NCBI GenBank assembly: GCA_016110215.1
Contig: JADWQD010000025.1
Coordinates: 1 to 64,000 of the forward strand
DNA: 64,000 nt
DNA from: Capronia americana
Lineage: Eukaryota; Ascomycota; Eurotiomycetes; Chaetothyriales; Herpotrichiellaceae
Direction: 5' to 3'
Part shown: positions 56,047-64,000 of the stretch, piece after piece
Layout of the letters: every line of letters starts with the position of its first letter
Position numbering within the stretch: the first letter of the stretch is position 1
Made by a program: the position numbers and the translations under genes
The notes under the pieces: generated by a model
What the model was told of the DNA's origin: nothing
Databases searched by the model: none
Seen by the model: the letters and a program-made list of their open reading frames with translations, nothing else

Positions 56047-58153
56047 TCAACCCCATGTTCCATCTTGCTCGACCCACGCTTCCGACGCGCCAAGCAGCGT
56101 ATCCACCTCGACGCCGGACATGAATGAGCCATCGGCCGACCGCTCCTCATACCACACCATCTGGCAAACGCCGACACGAGCCCACGCTTGAAGGTCTAGC
56201 ACATCCATATCCGCCTGAGACTGCGAATGCCACTGCCGCCGACTTCTGTGGACGGCCGAGGCTTCTGGTCCCGGTTTGAGCAGGAGGAGGCCGTCGAAGT
56301 CGATCGTCCTGCCTACTTCTAGGGATTCTCGAACCGAGAGCAGCAAGACCGCTAGCGAATGGGAGCCGAACTGCCTGATCACACGGTTGACATCTACGGC
56401 CGACTTAGATTCCTCGGTCGCTTGGTCTAGGTCAGCGGCGTTGCCCATGCCAGAGAAATCGGGCCCAGCATCGAGGTATACATGGAACTCGGTCCATATC
56501 GGCGAGAATTGCGGCGAGCGAGAGCTGGCGACGATTCTGTCGAACGGACAAACTCTGCCCTGGAAAGTCGCCCACGGCGCAGAGGCGGCGCCATGTCTTG
56601 CAGATAACGTGCACTGGGCCTTGGGGAAGAAGACGTCCTTGTTGAGCATGGAGAGGCCGTCGTTGAATGAACCCGACGCGTACCCGAGTTGTCGGGGTAC
56701 AGAAGCCGCGCCGCATATCCGCCACGCTCTACCAGCCAGGGCAGGAGTGTCGTGTTGGAACAGCTGGCTTGTGGAGGGGAATTTCTCCAGGATCAGAGCG
56801 CCCAGCTCATCTTCCAACTCTGGGAGCGTGAAGGACTGTGTGACGGCGGGTTCTCGTCCAGGATTACCGACCCGCGCTTTTCCTACTTGAAACTCGTCCC
56901 CAAAGATCTGCATAATGCCGTACACTCTGTCCAGCTCGAACTCGCTGGTCCGGAAGCGCGCACACGCCAGCACCTGCATCGGGGATGTGCTCAAAGGACC
57001 CTGCAGGCCGGCGCGGAACCAGAGGTCTCTAAATTGGGACAAGAGCTCTGTCAGCTCGCCATGCTGAGGGTGAGAAGCCCTCTCAATAAGGTCTGTGGCG
57101 ACCCCGCGGACGTAGAAGAGGTCTAGTGGCCTTCTTCTGTCCGACAAACTGCACAGTCCGGAGTTAGTCACGATGACGGCGGCCTGTTGGATGAAAGATT
57201 CCTGTAACGTCCACATGGACCCGAACCAGGGGTCCTGGAGGAGTTTGCAGAAAATGTCTACATGCTTCGCGAGATCACGGGGGCTCTTGTCGCCGGGTTT
57301 CGAGAATGCTTGACCCAACTGGACCGGATCCGGCGTCGTCAGCCAGACGTACGCGGTCCGGGCACCTCGGAATATTCGGGCTTCTGCGCGTATCCATCAG
57401 CGAGGACATACTCGTATCGGCTCGGACTGAAGTCCAAACTCCAGTCGTGACTGACTGCTGCAGTGCACGGAAGGGTTTTCAGAAGGACTTACGACGACCC
57501 ACCTCTGAGTCCGCAACAGGACTATTCTGCCACTGCGGAATGCACGCAACGTCAAGCCACACGAAAGGTGAGGCGTCCCCCCGGCCACTGCCCCCAGTAG
57601 GTTCCTTTGAAGAATTTCCAACGACCAACTGCAGGACCTGCTGGAATTGCGTAGCCGTGAAGTGATTGGGATGGACCTTCGGAATCTCCTAAGGCACGCC
57701 TTTGACTTGAAGCGCCTCCACGTCTGAGCGTGTATCTGACAGGCGCCAGCGTCCCCACGTGTAGCTGATGATAGCGTAGTCAGGGGCCTTCACTCCGTTG
57801 TAACTGTTCTCCGGGCGCCACTGGTACGATGTCATCGTGGGTACGTGCAGCAGCCTCCGCGGCCACCTGCTTTGCTCGTCAAAGTCAGGATGATCGTGAT
57901 CATCTTGAAAATCTGCACGTTGGCCTTGAACGGCGGCGTCGTGGTCCGTTTGTACCAGTTGAGAACGTGCTCTTTGGTTTTGAGAGGATGCGAGCTCTGG
58001 GTCAGGTTCCACACCGCGAGGGAGATGGACGTGCCAGGTCATGGTTTTACTTTGACTCTGGCTTGAGTTTATCGCCGACTCGTCTTGTGTCCAGCCCTGG
58101 AGCTGTACCCCAGCGGCGCGGAGGGACATGAGAGCACCGAGAGCAAGGGACAT
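56047..58153 (-). pseudogene. HET (heterokaryon-incompatibility) domain gene with one in-frame stop
   Basis: Fungal self/non-self recognition-type protein. Exons 58153-57493 and 57383-56047 join through a GTAAGT intron and sum to 1998 nt, exactly in frame (665 codons), yet a TAG lies at 57691-57689 inside the HET domain, between the KGVP and EIPKVHPNHF blocks. HET landmarks on both sides are otherwise clear: RRLLHVPTMTS and YAIISYTWGRW before, and FVWLDVACIPQ, then TAYVWLTT and WTLQESF after. The rest (about 440 codons) is open. Relatives often have Trp at the stop position, so a TGG to TAG change is the simplest history (inference from remembered family pattern). Either a recent nonsense allele, a sequencing error, or translational readthrough explains it. 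Confidence 0.8.
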
Positions 58154-59026
58154 GGCTTGTGACTTGGTGCTGGATGGTTCAGGCCCAGGATGAGGTCCTC
58201 GGACTCAACGCCTCGTGGGGCCGATGACGTGGATCAACCACGACTGCGGTCCAGACATCAGACATTGCAACGCTCTCTCACATCGAAGTGAGAAGTGAGG
58301 TGCGTGGACAGCATTGCGTCGAGAAGCCAAGTGTGACAACGGCTGTGTGGCCCACCGTAGACATGCTCTACCACCACGGTCGAGCATTCACTCCAGCAAG
58401 TAACGACCTGTTTTCATGCCGCGACTCACTTGTATTTCTGACACTGCAAGTATCCATCAAGCTACGATAGTGCAGCAGCTGGGTTTACATATGCCTTGGT
58501 TAAAAGCCGAAAGAAGACATGTTCCACACTGACGAGCCAATCGCTGCTCATGCTCCCATCATACCCGAGTGCTTTGCCGTGGTACATGTTTCTGACGAGC
58601 CGAATGTCAGAAATAAAACGGTCAGTGTCAGAAAACATACGATGCCACAACCACAATCCCCACCTAGTGGAGGCTCCAAGCCTTCCGCAGCGACACACAG
58701 TCCCCAAGATGCGTGCGGTCAGACTCTCGTTTAGAGCTCACCACCCATGCTAAAGCCACGACCGGCCGACCCAGACCAGCGGAACCTTCTGCAATGCCCC
58801 CCACATTCATTCTCGGGGAGCCGAGCTATCAGAGTCCGGGGTACTGTTCTCCTTCTCGTATGCTCCCGGAGTAGCAACGTGCTCGTATTCGAGCCCACAT
58901 GGAGAACTCGAGACACCATGGACTATAAAGGAGACGAATGTGCTGCTGAGTCGACTGGACTTCTGAGGTACTCACTTCAAGCTCAAGCATCCCGGTCGAA
59001 GGATACAGGAAACCGTCATATTCGAC
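58154..59026. other. Intergenic, divergent promoters
   Basis: Upstream region of the HET gene (minus) and sugar transporter (plus). No gene is supported. Confidence 0.5.
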
Positions 59027-61057
59027 ATGGCTAAATTGACGTGGTTCAACATCGCCATCTGCCTGGTTGTCTCCTGGGGAGGATACTCCTATGGCTATGG
59101 CTTCGCCATCTTTGTCACCAGCTTAGGACAGCCCAGCTTCTACGAGTACTTCGACCTCGATCGTGAGTTCGGTCCTCCCTCCACGCCGATTCGCGTGTAC
59201 TGACCGCCTTACAGCAACGAGCGACTACACCGCTAAGCAAGTCATGCCCTTTCTCACGCCTCGCCCAGTCCAAAAGCCTAATACTTCTGCAGCATCCTCG
59301 GAGCGATCAATGCACTCTTCAATTTTGGGTTGGCCGTCGGTGCTCTGGCACAAGGCTGGCTGGTTGATGTGATCGGGAGGAAGAAAGCCTTTTACATTGC
59401 AGCCGTGTCTTCCCTCGTGGGGGCGGCTCTGATCACCGGTTCGATGGCGATCGGTATGCTCATCGCCGTCCGCCTGCTGCACGGCTTTGGTTTGGGGATG
59501 CTCATCTGCCTGGTGCCGCTGTACTTGACCGAGGTTGCGCCTCCACGTCATCGTGGTGTGCTCAGTGGACTGACAACGTTGAGCTTCTCCATGGGGTATT
59601 TCGTGTACGTGCAACCTGCGGTGCATCAGACACCAGACACACTAACAAGTCCCAGTTGCGGATGGCTCTCCATCGGCACCTATTATGCAAAAGAATTCAA
59701 CGTCCAGGTCCGTGTGCCGCTGGCGCTTGCCATGGTCGGACCGGTCGCCCTTCTTGTTGGGCTGCCTTTCATTCCTGGTGGGTTTCACTTCCTGCGGCTG
59801 TTGTTTGAACGGAGCTGATAGATCTACCAGAGTCACCTCGATACCTCTGCCTGAAGAACAGACCTAGCGAGGCATGGGAGGTGCTCCGCAAGATCCATCA
59901 CGACCCGGACGACGAGGCCGACTCTGCAGCCCATGCCGAATTTGTGCAAATCACCAGACAGGTCGACTTTGACAAGGAGCAAAAGGCAGGATACATTGAG
60001 ATGTTCAGAAACCCCTCCTGGCGGAAGAGAAGCTTGCTCACCATTTTCATCCAGTCAGTTATCTCCTTTTGCGATTAAATAATGCTGGACATTGCCTGAG
60101 GCTGACTTCTGTTCCAGGTTCGCCGCTCAATCCACAGGTGTACGTCTTTCTGTGCGAGCATATCAACACCTCCAGCTGACCATCTGTTAGATTCTAGGCA
60201 TTGCCAACTTCCTTATCTTGATCTTTTCGAGCTTGGGCATGACGGGCGTCATGCCCCTGCTGCTCTATGGTACGTTCTTCCCTCCCTCAAACCAACAAAA
60301 ACCACGGAGCCTGACGCTTCCGAATAGCCGTCTACACCACAATTGGCACAACGTGCGTCGTAATTGCCATCTTCACGGTCGATAGAGTTGGCCGAAGGAC
60401 CATGTTCCGTGAGTCTCAATGCATCCTTTCGGTCCATGGGCCCTTCTAACGGTATTGGTCGACATACAGTCGTCGGCTTTCCGGCTCTGGCCATCTGCCT
60501 TCTCCTCGAGGGCGTCCTTCAATGGCAGTACCTTGGCACCGACCATAAGGCTGGACTTGCAGGCTGTGTGCTGATTATCTACGTGTACATCGTCATGTAT
60601 CAGTTCGTGGACGGTCCTTCCTTCATCTGGATGTCCGAAATCTTCCCCACGAATATCCGAGGCCGGGGCATTGGACTGGGCTTCTTTTCCTACTTTGTCG
60701 GTGCGATCACCTACACTACTCCATCGGCGCTGGCGTTCAAGAACATGTGAGTATGAGACCTTGCCTCTTCGAAGAAGGTGCGCCGCCGTAGAAACTGGCT
60801 GATTCGGGGTGTCCAAAAGTAAATACCGCATGTACTTTCTGTACATGGGTCTGTGCCTCATCTCCACCATCATCGTATACCTCTACATCCCCGAGACGAA
60901 GCGCCTCCCCGTCGAAGAAATCGGCGCCCTGTTCGGCGATGAAGTCGTCGTGCACTTGACCGAGGATGGTCACGGCATTCTCGAGGAGCAAATGGAGATC
61001 AAGCTGGCGGGTGAAGATGTCAAGGTCGCGGAAGTGCATCACGCTGAAAAGGCATGA
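59027..61057 (+). CDS. MFS sugar transporter (hexose-transporter type)
   Basis: Plasma-membrane 12-TM sugar porter. Ten exons (59027-59162, 59215-59236, 59293-59604, 59656-59777, 59822-60053, 60118-60137, 60198-60269, 60328-60408, 60470-60746, 60820-61057) sum to 1512 nt (503 aa). Family motifs are present in order: GRKKAF loop, RLLHGFGLGM, APPRHRGVLSG, LPESPRYL before the central loop, VDRVGRRTMF, then EIFPTNIRGRGIGLGFF and the terminal PETKRLPVEEIGALFGDE. Intron 2 has a GC donor (GCAAGT...CTGCAG): only this keeps YTA|NILGAINALF in frame. Exons as short as 20 and 22 nt would be missed by ORF searches. It is missing nothing essential. Sugar unknown. Confidence 0.9.
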
Positions 61058-61711
61058 ACATCCCTGAAGAGAGACACGAGGGAGACAAGGGAAGCGAGTG
61101 ACCAACTTCGAGGGTCGATTATACGGATCGTGAGAATCGGCATCTGGTCCTGCGCTGGACGGTTACAACTCACGAGCAACATAGGTGGTACAGTTGATAG
61201 CTATGGCTAGTCGAAGCTTCTACACCCGTCTATCCGAGCAATGGCAATGCAGTTGCTGCATGTCCTTTTGAATAGCAGCTAGGACAATCGTCAATACAAG
61301 TTGTGCCAAGTATACGATAACCAATGCAACACTTCATCCTCTTGGTGTCCTTATTCTCTGGACAGCCATGGGCATTTCGAACTCCGTCGGCAGAATCGAC
61401 CAATGAGTCAATCAACCGGTGAACGAGCAGTGGACGTCAAGCCAGCCAAGGTGGATGGATGGACGCTTGTGACCACACAATGCCGTTCCAGTATCCCACT
61501 GTCAGAGCTCGCTCCTCTGGCTGCGCAGGCTGCTGCCACTGTGGCCATGCTCATCGCCATGCAGGCAGGTGTAGGCAGGTGAAAGTTGACGTATTTGAGA
61601 TTGCACCCTTCGCATCTCCGCCGTCATTCGAAATGGCACTTTGCCTTCCACACTGGTGGTGGAGGTGGGGTGCTTGCATTTCACTCTCTTTCCTTCTCTC
61701 TCCTTCTCTTC
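61058..61711. other. Intergenic, convergent 3' ends
   Basis: Between the converging sugar transporter and zinc-knuckle gene. Short frames only; no gene seen. Confidence 0.5.
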
Positions 61712-62923
61712 CTATCCTCGTGGAACGACACGGCCAGGCTGCCGCTTCACCCGGCGCCACTCATACCACACATCCTCCAGGTCGGGCCATTCCAGATCTT
61801 GGACGTTCAGAGTAGTATTAGCGATGGCAGGCTCAGCCAGTGTCGGGACGAGGCGCGGCGGCAGTTGCAACGCTGTCTCCAAGACTCGATTGACGCGAAG
61901 ACGAACGCCGACCTCGGCCCACCAGCTCTTCTTGACGTTCCACTCTCGCAGGCGACAGAGGCAGTCGTTGTAATGCGCCCGCAACGCAGCCATCGTCCCC
62001 ATGAGGTCGTGGACGTGTTTCGGGTCCAGCGATCGCGTCTCCAGAATGCCGGCCGCCTCTTTCGCCCGTCCGCCATCTTGTTCTCCCTGTGTTCCGCAGT
62101 CAAGGTGAGCGATCACGTACTCCCACACGTCCGAGTAGGTGACTTCGTCGCGCGTCGAACCGACGTGCTTTCGATACTGCTTGATCTCCATGGCCAGCGG
62201 GACTAGGATGGCGGTTCTCTCAAAGTCGCGGATCGTGACCACCATGTGAGACACGAACCGCTCGACCAGGTCGATCGTCTGTTCGGCGTGCGTCGTCCAG
62301 GCCTTGGTGAGCGCGCGGCTTGCCTTTCGTCCAAGGTGACGACGACCATGTCTTTCCACCTCCTCGCCCAAATCCGACAGTAATTCGTACTGACCGGCCT
62401 TGAAGGCGTTGTACTGTCCGAGGTGTTCCATGCACGCCATCATCAGCGCCACTGCGTCACCGTACGTTTGGGGGCCCGAATCGCCGTGGATCGTGGTACC
62501 GGTACCGGTACTCGCTCTCCATGCGCCCGTGCTGGTCTTCATGATCTCTAATTGCCGGTACGGTAGTCCGGACCACGGAAGGCCATGATGAAACCGGGTT
62601 GGCGTGAGATTCGGCGCTTTGACGAGGTATCTTGTGTGGTCCGGGTTGCGGCCGGCGAAAGTGTCAGTAATGGCGTAGCATTTGGGGGAGAAATGGCCGT
62701 GGCCACGACATTTCGAGCAGAAGGCATTGTTGGTGAGGATAAGTGCCGCTGCGGTGGAAGACGAGGGCGGTGCCTCATGACCTTCACTTTGGCCTTGGGG
62801 CTGTTTGTGTGTTTCGTCTCTGGTGCCGGACGCCGCCGCCGTTGGAGGTTGAGGTTGGTCTCGACCTTGCTCGGCAGGTGCAGAGATCGTCAGGCCAGCA
62901 AGGGAACATTGATGGACGTCCAT
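61712..62923 (-). CDS. CCHC zinc-knuckle protein, unknown function
   Basis: Single-exon protein of 403 aa; ATG at 62923 is used because an upstream in-frame TTG lacks support. A disordered N-terminus (Gln/Ala/Ser/Thr rich, 1-60) precedes a perfect CX2CX4HX4C zinc knuckle (Cys69, Cys72, His77, Cys82; CSKCRGHGHFSPKC). Residues about 110-400 are mostly helical and rich in Arg, Glu, Trp and His, with no recognised domain. Zinc knuckles of this spacing bind single-stranded nucleic acid. In retrotransposon Gag the knuckle lies at the C-terminus and a pol frame follows; here it is N-terminal and no pol or LTR is visible, so a transposon origin is not supported. Function unknown. Confidence 0.6.
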   Translation of the reverse strand: MDVHQCSLAGLTISAPAEQGRDQPQPPTAAASGTRDETHKQPQGQSEGHEAPPSSSTAAALILTNNAFCSKCRGHGHFSPKCYAITDTFAGRNPDHTRYLVKAPNLTPTRFHHGLPWSGLPYRQLEIMKTSTGAWRASTGTGTTIHGDSGPQTYGDAVALMMACMEHLGQYNAFKAGQYELLSDLGEEVERHGRRHLGRKASRALTKAWTTHAEQTIDLVERFVSHMVVTIRDFERTAILVPLAMEIKQYRKHVGSTRDEVTYSDVWEYVIAHLDCGTQGEQDGGRAKEAAGILETRSLDPKHVHDLMGTMAALRAHYNDCLCRLREWNVKKSWWAEVGVRLRVNRVLETALQLPPRLVPTLAEPAIANTTLNVQDLEWPDLEDVWYEWRRVKRQPGRVVPRG

Positions 62924-63387
62924 TTTGTTCGCAACGATTGCTGGCAAGGCCAGGAACAAAGGGGAGGGGGGACAAAGAAGGCCCAGGCAAAACGAGAGGC
63001 TGGGCTTAGGAGTCCAGAGACAGAGGTGCTTGTCCTCATAGGAAGATATAGCGAAGAAGAATCAATGAATGAGTGAACGTAAAAATAAAACAAACGTGGA
63101 AGGTTGAAGCATGCCAGCGAGTAAGCGACGACACGTTGTGACAACGATATATCGACCCGGCGACCCAGCAGCGAGACGACTGAGCTCATCGGCCCAGCAA
63201 CCTAGCAATCCGGTGATCCAACGACTCAGCGAGAGGCTGGGACCGTGGTACAGTACTTAACCCTGTCTTTCCTCGTTATCTGTCTGCACAACAGAATTCA
63301 GCATCTAGCATTCGTGTCGGATCCGATCTTAAGAATGCCACGTCCAACACGGCACAACCGAGGATAGGAAATCATCAGGACGATGCT
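62924..63387. other. Intergenic spacer
   Basis: Upstream of the zinc-knuckle gene. It contains several CGACCCAGCA-like words around 63153-63235; otherwise nothing seen. Confidence 0.4.
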
Positions 63388-64000
63388 TCACCACGGCCAC
63401 TCCGTCCCATCGTAGACCTTGAATTTCCCGGCCGTAGCGTCCATTGTCGCCTTGTCGATCTGTGATTTCACGTACCGTTAGCGGACAGACAGCACCGAGA
63501 ACCAGGTTGGGCAATGTGTAGATTGAACGGATTGTACGCCAGTTAACCATTTCTGTCTTTTTCGGGCAGTCAAGGCGTCTCCACCCACCCCCCTTCCCCT
63601 TCCCTCGGGCTCATGTCCATTAGAAGAGGTAGTAACGGACTAGGGAGGTGTGGGTTACAGGATGTACACAGACATAGGCACAGGCACAGGGGGAGATAGA
63701 GATGCAGTCGCAAACACAAACACGAAAAAAGGAGCGGTACGTACCACGTCAACCATCCCGGGTATGCTCTCCTCCAGCGTGATTTGCGCTTTTTCCAGAC
63801 CAAACGCCACGGCACCGGCGTTGCCCATTTCGGTCTGGACCCAGCTGTAGATACGAAAGTGAGGAAGCGTCAGTAACTAGACTATACCTGGTACATGCAT
63901 GCAGCGCATGTAGGGGCGGGAGTAGGGGCGAGGATCGAGGGAACGGCCACTCACCCCGGATGCATCGCAAAGGCACACAAGCCCAGGTCCCTGTTCTCGA
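63388..64000 (-). CDS. Short-chain dehydrogenase/reductase, 3' part only
   Basis: Only the C-terminal third lies in the window: exons beyond 64000 to 63955, then 63844-63745 and 63459-63388. Joined frames read LGLCAFAMHPG, then WVQTEMGNAGAVAFGLEK with IPGMVDV, then IDKATMDATAGKFKVYDGTEWPW and stop. The HPGWVQTEMGN and terminal YDGTEWPW blocks are typical of fungal NAD(P)H-dependent SDRs of the norsolorinic-acid-ketoreductase-like type. The catalytic Tyr/Lys and the nucleotide-binding site are outside the window, so activity cannot be judged. Confidence 0.85.

Noticed and set aside
57670..57760. A short intron that would remove the TAG in the HET gene.
   Set aside because: The only candidate donor/acceptor pair (about 52 bp) shifts the downstream frame away from the conserved HET blocks.
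61586..62206. 206-codon plus-strand frame opposite the zinc-knuckle gene.
   Set aside because: Antisense shadow; the minus-strand frame has the clear zinc knuckle and longer open length.
61712..62923. Retrotransposon Gag from the CCHC knuckle.
   Set aside because: The knuckle is N-terminal, and no protease, reverse transcriptase, integrase or LTR is visible nearby.

Overview
The window looks like nuclear DNA of a filamentous ascomycete (Pezizomycotina). Genes are spaced 0.3-2.3 kb apart on both strands and most carry short (about 50-80 bp) GT-AG introns. The gene families are typical of that group: Zn2Cys6 and zinc-less fungal transcription factors, a HET-domain gene, fungal MFS transporters, a hybrid histidine kinase, an Ole1-type desaturase with a fused cytochrome b5 domain, and NOT2 and Ddi1 orthologues. 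A Eurotiomycete / black-yeast-like source is possible but is only an impression. There is no bacterial operon structure, CRISPR array, rRNA or convincing tRNA.

Layout. 1-8.7 kb is a catabolic-looking block: the 3' part of a type-B carboxylesterase, an MFS transporter and an acetamidase-type amidase read divergently from one promoter with three AGATAAG (GATA-factor) sites, then a Zn2Cys6 regulator. 9.9-26 kb is mainly housekeeping: Ole1-like desaturase, a small membrane protein, a secreted histidine-acid-phosphatase-like protein, a membrane RING-H2 protein, a Yop1/REEP-like ER-shaping protein, a TANGO2/NRDE protein and an Asn-rich coiled-coil protein. 28-45 kb holds an M13 (neprilysin-type) peptidase, an MDR reductase, a secretory-pathway deaminase-fold protein ending in KDEL, a DUF7923-like protein with a GC-AG intron, NOT2, Ddi1 with an initiator codon split by an intron, an AANAT-type acetyltransferase and a small conserved protein. 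47-64 kb is more accessory: a PAS hybrid histidine kinase, a zinc-less transcription factor, a P450-like protein that has lost the heme-cysteine loop, a HET-domain gene with one in-frame TAG, a ten-exon sugar transporter with a second GC-AG intron, a lone CCHC zinc-knuckle protein and the 3' end of an SDR.

Gene models were built by hand from splice consensus and family alignment remembered from general knowledge. For most multi-exon genes the summed exon length is an exact multiple of three, which supports the junctions. The most unusual points are the KDEL-tailed deaminase, the P450 without its cysteine, the split start codon of Ddi1, the two GC-AG introns, the single nonsense codon in the HET gene, and a degenerate ~70-bp minisatellite at 12.46-12.75 kb.
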